Assembly: GCF_036669915.1 (NCBI RefSeq)
Contig: NC_089313.1
Location: 10,556,011-10,620,010 of the forward strand
From: Pocillopora verrucosa
Taxonomy: Eukaryota > Cnidaria > Anthozoa > Scleractinia > Pocilloporidae
Direction of reading: 5' to 3'
DNA length: 64,000 bases
Shown: piece by piece, positions 21,464 to 34,548 of the stretch
Layout of the letters: the number at the start of each line of letters is the position of its first letter
Numbering within the stretch: position 1 is the stretch's first letter
The notes under the pieces: model-generated
What the model was told of the DNA's origin: nothing
The model's input: the letters and a program-made list of their open reading frames with translations, nothing else
Databases searched by the model: none
Position numbers and translations under genes: made by a program

Positions 21464-24400
21464 ATGGAGTTTGGCGAATTGTCAACAGAAGGCGATGTCG
21501 TTACAAAAGAGGTTTCATCTCCGTGTAGTCAAGGTTAGTTTGTATTTGATTGTGATCAAGCTCCTGAAATCTATGTTTATTTTACATATTTGGAGAAGTA
21601 GATTTCAAAGTAGCTATTGGACGGGTCAAGGTAAAAAAGAGACGTGGAATGAATAAGTTTTTTTCGTACCTTACAGAACATCAATAAACATTTTTTTTTA
21701 GACACGGTTGACGACCGTTGTGTCAGACAACCAAAAATAGCGGCCGTACGTATCAAGTTATGTTAAATTATATCAATGCTTTTCTTATCATAGAGAAAGT
21801 TACCCGAGTAGGCGAAGAGTTTTTTGCCTCGGCTGAAAGAGGAGAGAGGGAAACGGAGCAAAACACGCCACGTGTTGTGTACTCGAAGGTGACAAATTAG
21901 GAACTGCCAACTTTGTATTTGTACAATAAAATTTGTGTCGCTACTCTTTAAGCTGTCATACGCCTTGAAATTTTCAATTTCTCGGAGAGGATAAGTAAAC
22001 AGACTATTTTGTTCATAAAATAACCGGAGCATGTCAGATTTGTTGGGATTGTGTGCAAAGTTTTAGTACAACGAGATATGTGGTTTATGTGATGTTGGTA
22101 TGTTGTTTAACTTTTTAGGAAGAGTTACTCAATTTGAGGGAGTCTCCAGCATCAAAACTCTGGCCATCTATTCTTTCAGAAGAACACATCAGGTTTGATA
22201 CTTTTGATTAGAAAAAAATAAATAGTTGAGTATTAAATTGATACTTTTTATATTAAAGATCAAGATACGTTTATCTCCGATAAATTTCCCATTGTGGATA
22301 TCTTCAGATTCCAAATACTAAGTTTTGACCATTTAACTTCTATGAGTGTTCAAGACAGAATTTCTCCCTTCAATGTCAATACAATATCAAGCAGACAAGT
22401 TCTAAATAACAATTTATTTGTTTACACACATGTATTTTACCTAAATAGACTTGCTCAATTTTAGCCATTTTTATATTGGTATCAATTTTGTACTTGACAG
22501 TCTGTTTTTGGCTGTTGTTCGATTTTAATCAAGTGAGTTTTTGCTTAGAATTATAAACTCCACATGACATACACTACTTCAACCAGAACCAAGTGAAAAA
22601 GCAAATCATCTTTTTAAATTATTGATACACTTTGGGGCACAGATACCATCACTTTAGGTCCTGGATACAGCTTAAAATATGCTCACCACATAAGATTGGA
22701 TTAAAATGTGGCTCAGTCTTAATAGATTGTCACCATGAAGAACAAGTGACCAAGAAAAGAAAAACATAAGTTGTGTGCTCAGCATAGAAATCTTTTAAAT
22801 GTATTTGTTAGTTTTTCAAGTCCTGCATATTAGCTTTTATATGGTAGAATATGATTGTTCATGAGACAGATATCCAGTGATTTGTCACCTTAGTTATTTG
22901 CAAAGTTTCTTGACAGTAACATTGTCAAGTATTTATGTTGGTTACACTAGTCTTTGGTTTTTTATCAAAAAAGGCAGGGAGTGTGGGATCCTGAAATCTG
23001 GCACCAATCTAACTCAAGTGGAAAAAGATGTACCTCACCAGGAGAGGAACTCAAGAAACAACTCGTGTAAGTAAAATCATGGTACACTCTGGCTATTTTA
23101 TCTTTTAAAAAAACCTAATCCCAGACAAGGAAGCCCCTTTCATTCTTAACTGACTCCCATGAGTGACTAAGACATGATTTCTCCTTAAAATACCTATTCA
23201 ATATCATGCAGACAAGTGATAAGGATAATTATTAGATCCAATACCAAATTCTCCAAGCTAGCATCATGAGAATTGTATTAATGACAGTTAGGAGAATTAC
23301 AAATGAGATCTTGGGAGTGAAAGGGTTGACTAATAGATCCATTCAGTGGATATGTTTACATCTATGATGCCATCCAGTTCAGACCATATAATGGGAGCAT
23401 ACAATCAAGTAATTTGTCACTTGCATTTAAGTGCATGCAACCAGAGCACTATATGTTATAACCTGTCAAATGAATAATCACATAGTCTGATTGAAGTTGC
23501 ACCAGAACCATAAACACACTCAGTGAATTTGTGTATTACCCAGGTGAGTCAATTTGTCAAACCCAACCTTCATTTATCATAATTAAGTCTGTTGAAGTTT
23601 ATTGATAAATAATTGTTTGGATTTCTTTGTTTTCTGTGCATAGTGAATGCACCTTTCTATTTTTTTATCTGTATAATGAGGGCTTCTTTTTCTTTGGAAG
23701 GATGTTTAATTGCTAATCATTTTTTTTTAATTTAAACAGAACTCTTCCTCTGCCTTAAGTTTCTTTAGGCTTTTAAATGTTTGTTCAGGGAAAAAACCTC
23801 TGTCCAATAAATTATTAATTTTGGTGGATTGCCTAGCTTGCCTTAAAATACAATTAAAAAATCAATGACAATTTTACAATATTGTAAGTGACCTGAATAA
23901 TTACAGAATTTCAAAAATGCCTCGAGAGCATGTCTTTTAGTTTTCCTGCAGAGGTTAGCCAAGCTTATGTGACACTACCTGACACTATTATTTCATTTTG
24001 TCCACTTTTTTTGATATTGCTTTGTGATCAAGAAGCATAACTTTCTTGTTTTTTTTTTTTTTTTTTTAGTAACTATATTGAGATTAATCTTTTATTTGTT
24101 CCAAATAAACTTGGAATTTTTTTTCCATCTCAGTATTGAGGATGGTATAGTGTTGAGCCCTCAACGTCAAAGCTTTGTACAAGGCTGTCAGATTCCTCAG
24201 AGTGCACCGGAAAGGAATAACCAACAGGAGAGAGTGAAGACAGGTTTGAGCAGGACAACCGATCGTGATAGGGAGGGTAGGAGTAGACTCACTGGAAGGG
24301 TGGGTAGAGGAAGGGCCTTGGACTATAAAGAACGCACACCTCTACAAGAAAGGAACAAGGTGAAGCTTTTGAACTGTTGCTGGTAATTCTTGTTCTTACT

Positions 24401-27400
24401 CCAAGCTGATTTTATAGCATTCAGGTTGGAGACGTTTGAGAAATTTACAAGCAAAAACTTATCTGTCATTGAACATTGAATTTAGAAGCTCCACTTTTCT
24501 AAAAAAAACCATCTAGGTTATGTAATGAGCTTGCCTCCTTACAGTTTTTTTGCAAAAAAATGTCCATGTCCAGCTGAGACCTTTGTCTTTGGCTCTTTGT
24601 GCACTTGGTTGTGTCAAAGGCCAGAGCACAACACCAAAAACACTTCAATTTTGCATACTTCAATTTTCCCACCTAAAAGTGTAACACTCAAGGTGCAGGA
24701 GACAAGACCTATGGAGTACATTTCTGATCCAAGTAGAGTAGAAGTTCTACTCTGTTAAAGAGGTTTTTGCAAAGACAGCTCATTTTCACTTGTTATTTAA
24801 GACCCTGAGTTATCATCTTTTGTGAAGCCCAAGCCCTCCTGAACAGCAGTCTAACATTTTCCCAGTTGAGCAAACCAACTGAGCTGTTAGACCATACTAA
24901 GCATTGATATTAGGAATGCATTTGATACTGTATTGAAAACTTTTCAGGATCCAGAGGAACTGTCAGGGAAATATTCAGGTTTAAGGGAAAAGGAAGAGAG
25001 AGGTGAGCGAGACAGAGCTGGTGGAAGTTATGGCAAGGAGAAAGATAGAGGATTCAGGGAGAGAGATCAAGATCAAAACCGAAATAGAGAAGAACATAGT
25101 AGAGGGAGAAATATTCATGGTATGTAGACAAGGAAAGGCAAGTCTGCCAATCAACTCTGAGTAAAAAGTAGGTTCAGCAATTGACCAGCAAGGGTTTTGG
25201 TCACCATGACAACAAAAAAATTTTGGCTTCTAAATTTGCTGTATACATCACCAATTTGGTGACCTTTAGTGGCATTTAGCAGCATGTCATGTAGTAAGCT
25301 TTTAAGCATCATTCTATAATTTAGTTTAAATGGTTAAAGTGAAATGGTAATTTTGCACTCTAGGGTTTTGTGTCACTGAATTACACCTTTGAAATGTTAC
25401 ACTCTGACAAAGAGCTGATGCTTGAGGCATCAATGGTAGATACTCTTTATGGTGGCCAAGTTACATCTTTAACTCAGTTTATGAATGACCTATGAAACAT
25501 GAAGGAAGTTTACTTTCAATTGATAGTTTGCATGTGGCATATTTGTATAGATATTAGCAAAGTTGAACATGATCAAAATCTTCTTTGAGCTCCTTTTTCT
25601 TAATTTTGTTAAAATCACAGGGAAATGATTTAACCATGTAACAGTTTTTTTAGAAAAATTGAGAATCAGATTGCCATTATACAAATTATTCTTCTAGGAA
25701 AAGATAAAATATTAGATGAAACTCCTTCTTTTAAAATGTAGAAATCTTATATTAATAGTAAATGATCTGCTCACAGTCAGGAAAAAACATGTGAAAGAAA
25801 TTCAAAATGAAGAGCCAGAATGGTTTACATTTGGTCCATCAAGCCAGTTTGAAACCATGGAGCTTAAAGGATTTGATGATGACGAGCTTGAAAAAAGAGG
25901 TAATGTGGACAATTGTTACTTATCAATACTTGTACTTGCAACACGCTGCAAGATTAGTCACTACTACTTAAATGAAATTAAATACTTAAGGTAATTCACC
26001 AGAGTAGAAACTGACATTGCATTTTTACCCTTACCTTTCTAGATCAAGAGAGGCGTAAATCTGCATCTGATGAGCTCAAAGCAATTTTGTCAGGTACAAT
26101 GCAATTTTCACCAATTATTATTGAGAGCTGTGTCATCATTCCATAGCTAATAATATTTATGTTGATGATTAATTGTAAGACAAGTTGTAAGTGGGAAATG
26201 CTGTTCACCCTTTAACTCATGATATCTTACATGTGAATAACCCCTTTTTATGGTTGAACAGTCCCTGAATTTGAGAAATTTTGATGTTTTGGTAGCTTAA
26301 CACCCTCAAGCTAAGAGATTTGTTATTTCTATATGCCAGTCTACTTGGTGATAAATTGATATTTTAAGGATATTTTGAGGATATTTTAACCCTTGCAATG
26401 CCATCAGTCATGTCACAAAGATATGATTAAAAAATAATACTGCAAAGGATTTAAAAGTCATCTTCTAGGGTTGTGATTGAAGGATTTGAATTCATTTTTT
26501 TCATTTGTTCCTCTAAGTGCCCAGTACAATAATGATTTGATATTAGGAAATGTAACCACAAGGCCTTAAACTTCAGAACTTGCATTTTTTTGGATGCAGC
26601 ATAGTTCCCAGAAAGTCTTTTCCATTTGTTGTAGACTATAGCTAGACTGTAATAGGTGTGAACTTATTTTAGTTGGTAAGAAAGCCCCCATGAATGGTGA
26701 AGTGAAGAGTTCTTCAGCTACAACAGGCAGTAGTCCATCCCAAGATGGTGCAGGTGACCAAAAGAACAAAAAAACTAAAGATGTTAAAGAAAATGTAAAT
26801 GGTACAGCTGATGACAGCCATAAACAAAATGCCAAGCCTTTTGATATTAACGACTTTTTCCTGAGTGAATCATTGCTGCCTATTTCAGGAGGGGTAAGTT
26901 CATCTGACCTCACCCCTTCTTACATGTAAGTGTCAAGATATGACTCACGACCTTCCCTTCCAGAAGGGATGCGTTAACTCCAACTAGCTGTCTGGTTTGT
27001 CTATTCTCATTTCCTGTGTGCTAGATAACTATATTGTTAAAAAACTGATTTTACCTGTATTAGTTAAAATATTCCTCAAGTCAAGGCCTTCCATCCTTAA
27101 GTTTTCCCTGATAACTTCAAGAAGTATAAAGAGTCAGCAAAGTACAGTGGTTTATTATGTACTTATTGATCGAGTAATTTTTCCTGCCCTGCCTGACTAG
27201 ACTCAGTCAATAAGCATATTGTCAAATGACCACTAAGTGTCGAAAATTTTGTTTCAACCCAGGGTGCTTGGGGGGGGGATGGCTTTTTCTGGACAGGCTC
27301 TTGTCAACCATCAACCAGTCTGTCCCTAGACACTTCAGCTTTCATGATGGTTTTCAGTGGGATTGCACTCATGGGGCAGTATGGATTATTGGTGCTTCTA

Positions 27401-30400
27401 CCCATTTGTGTACTTAATGTAAACTGTATTTACTCCACTCCACACTGCAACATTTATTAAGTGTTTTGGGTTCCTGATGCTTTGTTAATTGCAGGGTAGA
27501 GTTTGTTTCTCTAGCAATGAATTGCTTACTGTGTGTGTGTGTGGTGACAGTTAGAAGAAAAATAATGACCTCCTATGTGGTTCTCCTTGTGTTGTTTCAA
27601 AACCTCTCTTCCTGGTGACTCAGTAGAGTGTCCACTGTACACTGCCTGGTGATAATAATAATTGGGGAAAAAATGAAACAGTCAATAACATTGTTTCATC
27701 CATTATGTTTTGATCAGGTGGACCAAGCCAGTAGTCGGTTTCGTCAGTTTTTTGGTCAACCTGGAAGTAACTACAGTAGCAGTAGAAGTGGAAGTCCAGG
27801 TAGGTGTACTGGAAATAGCGTTGACAAAATGTACTCTCTTTGATTTAACTGTTTCTTCCGCCATTTTGAAGAATGGTTCCTCTTTTTCAAAATGATGAAA
27901 TGAATTGCTGGTTGTATAATTCATACTCTTAGCTAGGCATACACACATTATTGGGAACAAAATCTGACTCCACTTTTTGTACACACATTTTTGAACGGCT
28001 GGGCGACTTAATTTTCGAAGCTTTTTTCTCGTTTGTTTCAGCTGAAAGAAAATTTGCCGGGTATTTTTGGAACGTAGCCTGAATCAAACAATTTCTAACC
28101 GTCATCTCCATCAGTAGAAATTACACTAAGCTAAAGTTTTTGATACCTGTCATTTGAAACGCTTGCTTTCATCCCCTGAGAATCATATTTCTTATCTAAA
28201 CATTGTTTTATCACGTTCACTATCCTGGGGAAAGGTCTGTTGCATAACCGAATAATTGAACAAATGCTTTTAATAGGTATTGCAAGTGGTGGTACAAACA
28301 CACCTCGGACGCCGTCACCAGGACCAAACTACTTATTCTCCCCAATTGCACCTTCAGTAGTTGATGGTGTTGACTCTCATGGCCTGGCGCAAATGCTACA
28401 GAGTACCCGCATCAACATGCAGCCTTTTCTGGATGAGGTTATGTCTGTTGGAAAGGAAAGCAAAGTTAAAGGATCAGTCAGGTTGGAGGACATTGAGGCT
28501 GAGGTCACAAAAGATGGCGTGGACTTTGCAAAGAAAGAGACTAGTGACTTGGAACAAAACAAAGAAAATCTCAAAAGGGGTGACACAACTTGCTCAAAGG
28601 AGGAAATGTTGGCATTTAATATGCTTGTTGAAAAGATGAAGTCTTCAGGGACATTGCCAGAGAAGCCTCAGCCCGCGGTAAGATGTTTTACAGCATTATT
28701 TTTCTAAGTTGAATCTGTATTACGGAGCAACACGGGGGGGGGGGGGGGGGAGGAATAGTTCTTTTCTGTCTTGTTCCTATCTTCGTGGCTGTCTAATAGA
28801 ATTAAAATATGTTAGCTTTGTAGGTTATGAACGTTCTGTACAAGCGCGTATCTGTGATCTGTTTAATTTTATAATAAAGTTTGGATAACGCGTGCTGTCC
28901 TTGGTTGAAAGATAGTGTTCCAACACAGTACAAAATACCGAGCTGAGCTAAAGCTGTCCTGCCATCTTCCAATTTATACAGTTTGTACTACGCCTCGTGT
29001 TTCCTCCTTCGCTTCTTTCGTGCTCTAGCCGCTTCCTACGTGCTTTACAACAGAACAGAATACAGTCAAGGCTTCTTATTTGTGAATTAAAATGAGGCAG
29101 GAGATATTGTCATTGACTCGTTGAAACGCAACGAAAGATTACCATAACTGAACTGTAGAACAGGTAAAGTCTGTAAGTTGGTGGCTAAATAATTCATTTC
29201 TTCCTGTGATATATTATTTACTCAAAGATTCCGGGATTACCGTCCCGTTTACTACCAAGACCGCCATCTCCTAAACGTAAAGCTCCAAGAAACACACCTT
29301 CTCCTTATCATGATCTAAGACGTTCACCCTCACCTGCTGAGCTGCTGAAACGGATGACTATGCAGGGAGCCGTTTCTGATGACAGGCCCCCATCACCAGC
29401 CCAGGTGGTGCCTCAGATGCACAGACCTCCCTCACCTCTAGAGATGTTCCACAAGTACGGTGCAATAGGTATGTGATCTGCCACCTCGTTTGTGTAGAAG
29501 ATAAGTATCTTGAATACCAAGGGGCTGAGAGAAAGATAAGAATGATGATTACTTTGTGGAGGAATTTCTGTAATTTATCGGATTGGAAATTCTCATATAT
29601 ATATATACCGCTGTGAAAAATGAGGTTGATGAATGACTGGCCACTTGAACCCGTTTGTCTGTGTGTGTGGGTGTCTTTTGTTTTTCCTTGTGCCCCTTCC
29701 TCTCCAAAAACAATCTCCCTAGGCACACATGTGAGGCTTAATTTTGAATGGTTAGGATCTTTTCTTCTTTTAATTTACAATGTGGTTTCTCCCTTTTTAG
29801 TAAGCCCATCTCATGATGTGTTTGCTTCTCCTTTGTTACGGCGCACACCGTCTCCTCATGCTATGCTTGCACAGCAGAGAGACAGTCCTCCACTTGGGTT
29901 TGGTGGCGTCAATTTGCATAACGTACCCCCACACGTCATGTCGCTGTACCTCGCAGGACATCATCCAGGCATGCAGCAGAAAGGCAACCAGAAGCCACCT
30001 TCAAGGACGCCACAAGGGAGGAACACCACGCCAGGAGGCGCCCCAGAACCGCGCAATCAGTGTGCGCCACATTCAAAACCAACTTCAGAGGGTCAGATGG
30101 GTTCCCCTTTTATACCTGATCGATCTTTCATGCCGACATCTGTGTTGAGAAAGATACGCAAGGAACAGTTAGACCAAAAGATGCCAAAGTCTGACGAACA
30201 GCCTAAAGTAAGAACTTCCATAGCAGTTGAAGAAGCCATTGCCAATAACAAAGACCACACGGCTGACCAAGATCCCTTCCAGGCGAAAGCTAGGTCACAG
30301 TCAGGCGATACAGATGAATTAGTTAAGATGGCGCTCTTCCAACAGTATGTGACTGAAAACGACGCTCAAGGAAACAAACCTGCTCAGAAACACGACCATC

Positions 30401-32360
30401 TATTGTCTCCAAGGTCCATGATGTCAAATGATTCACAACCACCCCAAAGTGGTTCGCCAATTTTGCAGAAGCCAACGGCCTTTAGACCTTTACCTGGCTC
30501 TCCACAAGTACCGTTTCTTAGTTTCAAGAGTAGCGGTATTCACTCTGAACCAGCATCTCCTCTGCATTCTTTTAATCAGAGCGCAGGATCACCACTGAGA
30601 CCCGCAAGGCCCCTGCCTCACTCGGAACCATGCACTCCTCAACGTCATCCATTGGCAGATAAAGCAACTTTGCTGTCGCCTCAGCAGTTGGCGTCCAAAG
30701 GTTTGATGCCAAGAATAGACAGTAAGCCAGGGGAAGGATTATTTGGCCATGTCACTACCTTGGAGAGTCAGGGAAAAGGCATTCGCAGTGGCATCACGCG
30801 TGTTGTCACGGCCAATGAAGGCAGGCCGCTAACGCACTCGTTCGAGCAGCAACCGCATAGTATACCAGAGAAGGTGTCTATGCCTGAAGACGTGTTTCAC
30901 ACGAAGAGAAGTGAGAGTTTGTCAAAAAGTCATCATGGTCCAACTATGCAAAGAATGAACAGCACCGAGATGTCGACATCATATGAGAACCTGCCGCCAA
31001 ATCATCCTCAAGGAATCCACGGAAGTGGTTCGCGACCCACTCCGGCTCATTTCATGACAAGATCGTTTTCAGGACCGCATGGTCCACGGCCTGGTCCACA
31101 TGTACCAAATGGACGCATGTCACCGTCAAGTATGCCAGCAATGCATGGTCATCCTGGTCGGACTCCCTTTAACTCACCTATGCCAGGCATGCCGATGCCT
31201 CCCCGTTCTGCAATGCATCCTGGTATGATCCCACCGCACATGCAAGCAGCTTATCTAAGGATGATGTCTTCAAGTGGAACTCCCATGGGCGGCATCCCCT
31301 CTCCCGGAATAAACCCGATGTCTATGAGGTTGCCTATTCCACACTCGGTGGGAAGGTATCCTATAATGCCAGGACACAATCCTGCAGCAGCAGCAGCAGC
31401 TGCTGCCGCTATGATGTATGGGGGGCGTCCGTCACCTGGATATTCAACTGTTAACCCTGCAACGATGATAGGAGCTCGTTCCCCTCACATGCCCCATCAC
31501 GTTGGTCTACAGCAGGTCCAGGGGAGACGAGGTAGGTGTTTTGATCTTTTTTTTCCGTATTTGTTTTAGTGGCTATGCGATGTTGTCTGTTAGTCGCAGG
31601 AAACTCGGCTCTACTTATGGTTTGATTGATGGGCCTCGACGGGCCAATACCTAAGTGTTTGAAATGATGAACTAGTATTCCTCTCAGAGTTATCAGCACT
31701 TAAAAGACGAAGCATGGTTGCAAATTGGCAGATGACTCTCCAATGGCGTGGCTCGCAGTTTGAAAAATATAGGGTGCCGTAAGCACTATACTAATTCATA
31801 TCCATAACAAGATATGTAAACAGCATTAGTCAAAAGTCGATCACTTGCGAAATTTTAGCACAAAAGAAATATTCTCCAAGCTGAAAACATAGATCCATGT
31901 TAGGGTTTCCATTAGCTTCATTACTATGGGGAGAAGAGTCGTTCACACAACTTTTTCGTCCAGTTTGGCGACACAAGAAATTATAGAAAGGATGGTAGAC
32001 AATAAGGCGACTAGGCACAAAGACGTCTTTTCTTTTGACAGCACTTGAATTTTTTCCCACATGAGTCATCTATTACTCTCTCTTGTTTCGACAACACGAA
32101 CGTAGATTGAAACGTTTTAATCATGGGTGAAACGAATATAGACTGTTGTTGTTTTTATAGTTCCCAGTCCTATTACGAACCATCCTCATCAATCCCATTC
32201 TCCGGGTGGGTCTGGCTCAGGCAACATTTTGTCGAAGTGGTTCAGTGAAGATGTTCTCCAACAGGCCGCTCCAGTGCACAAGGATACCACTGCTGACTTT
32301 TCAAGGAAAGTCATGTCAGTAGAAGAACTGGAGAGACAGCAGACCGCAGCCATGAATTAA
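21464..32360 (+). CDS. EIF4ENIF1: eIF4E transporter 4E-T (eIF4E nuclear import factor 1)
   Basis: eIF4E-binding P-body protein that represses translation and links the cap complex to DDX6. Exons: 21464-21533, 21794-21888, 22119-22192, 22974-23066, 24134-24359, 24948-25119, 25777-25899, 26043-26093, 26673-26893, 27718-27799, 28277-28677, 29228-29468, 29801-31531, 32161-32360 (TAA). Total 3780 nt, about 1259 aa, longer than the human protein. All phases agree. The ATG at 21464 directly follows an in-frame TAG. The canonical eIF4E-binding motif YSKEELL (Y53-L59) is built across the exon 2/3 junction. Then follow GVWDPEIWH, VLSPQRQSF, an Arg/Glu/Asp-rich stretch, the DDX6-binding Cup-homology region (EPEWF, METMEL-type ETMELKGFDD about 269-278, FDINDFF about 358-364), SRFRQFFGQP, AFNMLVEKMKSSGTLP, the large Pro/Ser/Met-rich exon 13 with FMPTSVLRKI and nine alanines (31384-31410), and the C-terminal LSKWFSEDVLQQ and MSVEELE. 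Exon 2 could alternatively start at 21813 after GAGTAG. Confidence 0.94.
22331..22401. mobile_element. Partial copy of TTAACTCCCA-ended MITE family
   Basis: The stretch from TTAACTTCTATGAGTG through ACAATATCAAGCAGACAAG closely matches the left part of the fuller copy at 23146-23329. It is truncated on the right. It lies in intron 3 of the 4E-T gene. The assignment rests on comparison within the window. Confidence 0.6.
23146..23329. mobile_element. MITE with TTAACTCCCA-type inverted ends
   Basis: The element opens with TTAACTGACTCCCATGAG and closes with GATCTTGGGAGTGAAAGGG, i.e. both ends carry ACTCCCA in inverted orientation. The reverse complement of its right end is very close to the left end of the element at 41121-41332. 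About 184 bp, no coding capacity. It sits in intron 4 of the 4E-T gene. I recall this family as abundant in stony corals, but that is from memory. Confidence 0.65.
25401..25489. repeat. Single-arm copy of the 34562-34733 hairpin repeat
   Basis: CTCTGACAAAGAGCTGATGC, then CTCTTTATGGTGGCCAAG and TTTAACTCAGTTTATGA, parallel in order and spacing the loop and right arm of the complete hairpin at 34562-34733. It is diverged and lacks the left arm. It lies in intron 6 of the 4E-T gene. Confidence 0.6.
28734..28750. repeat. Run of 17 G on the sense strand of 4E-T intron 11
   Basis: An uninterrupted 17-G tract starts 57 bases after the donor of exon 11. Such a run can form a G-quadruplex in DNA or in the pre-mRNA, and its length is also a likely place for sequencing or assembly error. 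Confidence 0.9.
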
Positions 32361-34499
32361 TTTAAGCTTTTTTGCGGTAATTTGGTATTGAATGCTTCCA
32401 TAATTATTGTATTGGTGAGCGTGAGTTTACCGACGCTGTCGCTGAGATCTTTCTGACTGTATTCATATTTTAGATACTATAGATCTGTGGCCGTGTGATT
32501 ACATCTTCTTCTCTTCTAAATTAAGAAAAAAAAAGTTATTTATTTGTAGAGCCGTTCGTTGCTAATTTCACATGTTTGCTGCTTTTTCGTGCTAGTGAGC
32601 TTCATTTCCACAAACGCTATTTGTTCAACTCTTTAGGTTTATTAATGTACACTGTATATAGAAATCAACTGTGCTTCACGTGAACTGAAAAGAAAAATGT
32701 TGAGATTGGGGTTCTTCATTTAAGGGATTTGTGTATTTAAATAATTTGCTCAATTTAGTGTCTTTTTTCCTAGTGTTTTCGTTTAAGAACGTTTGCGCTA
32801 ACTCGATGTTAGAGTATCCTCTGCGGATGAAGGTTGATCCAATTTTTCCGTGAAATCACTTTCTTTCTGAATTCTTACTTTATAAAGAAAATCCCCAAAA
32901 AATATATAAATGGACAATTTCTAATTATTTTGAGCTTACAATTCTTTTGGGTTCTAATTAAGACATGAGTATAGGTATAAATAACTTCAGTGGCCTTCGT
33001 TGAGAATAGGTCTAACTATGGCAATGACATTAGTGAAAGTCTATGATGTAGTGGGTCCTTTAACTCAGTCAAAAGTGAACACGCATCAAAGATATAATTC
33101 TTCGTTCAATTTCGATTTTGTAGAACGTAACGAGGCCATAATTGTTATCAAGGATTAAAGCTCCGATAAACTTTGGCCATTGACATAGGCTTATCCCAGT
33201 CAACCGCAGTCCAAGTTACGAAAGTAATATTTACGTCTGAGCGTGAATGTCCTTCAATGGAAAAGCTGATAAAATGTGGCGAGCAGCTATGTATATTTAT
33301 TGGAACAAAAGAAAGTTTATATTACAAAATGGTTTAATTCACAAAGGACTTAGTTGGTAACTCACGGTGGCCACCATTTTAATGTATTTGGTACTGGTAT
33401 GGCTGTCGTGACATCATGTGAAAACAATCTATTTTTCATCTATGATTAATCAGTCTTGCATTATTGCCAAAAGCGGTAGTTCTCATTCCATAATATTCTA
33501 AACGTGGGGCTGCACGATTTCGGTAAATGTCAATTGTTAGCGAGAAGACAGTACAATTCGGTCGTAAAATTTTGTAAAATTATGCAAGGCATATGTTATC
33601 ATGGATTATGAAACCTGTGTTATTGTCTAGACAACATTCTCCACCTGAATTATCCAAAATGATTTACTGCAGTCTTCGTTTTCCCTTCGTATCGTCGCTA
33701 TAATGTTAGCAAATCAGATATGTTATGGAATGAAGTTATACTCTGGGTTCGCCCTTCTGGACCACGTGGAAGTAAAAGAGAGGCTGGGAACAAGAAAGGG
33801 AATTGCAGGAGGTACATGCTGTGTACAACGAGTACCATGACTGATTGCATTGGATTATGCAAATAAACTTGTTCTCCTGTTATGTTGTTTGGGATATGAA
33901 ATAACCTCGATCCGTTAGAGGACTGGATGACTGTCGGTATTTGTGCAACTGTGCACCTAACCCAACACCAGTCGACCAATAACAAGTTCGGGTTAATGTT
34001 GGGTGAGGGGAGGGGTGGGTTGCAGTTGCCCACATACTGATATTGATTCATAGTTACTGTGACTCAGACGGATATCGCGTAAAGAGGCCTTTGCTACGCG
34101 CTAGGTGGAATGAAGGAGGTACTCGAGAACGATGGAAAATAGGTATGAGATTTGTAAAAGATTACTTTTTCAAAAATTTCCGGAATTCTTAAAGCTCTGT
34201 TTTATTGCTTCAGTTGCCAAAAGGGTGAAGGATAACGTTAATTTAGATTGAATGCGAATCTTACACGGGGACTTACTCGGGCGCTGCTTACACTATTGCG
34301 AATACAATTGATGACATACTTAAAGTTCTCTTTTCAAAGTGCTGAAGTTTTAGCCGTCCACACTCCTGATATCTCCCGCCGAGAAAAAGAGCTCGAATGC
34401 AGACTTGACATGCGCACAGTAGGGAGATGAGGAGTGAATTTCTCTGTGCGAATACTTAGCTGACCTGTTCTTCCTTCCTCTTTTTAGACTCTAATGATT

Positions 34500-34548
<49 letters not shown>

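Noticed and set aside
29358..29726. 122-codon minus-strand frame
   Set aside because: It lies antisense to exon 12 and the adjoining intron of 4E-T, whose plus-strand frame is well supported.
33698..34051. 117-codon minus-strand frame between 4E-T and NLK
   Set aside because: The underlying DNA looks like an interspersed repeat, and the translation has no recognisable domain.
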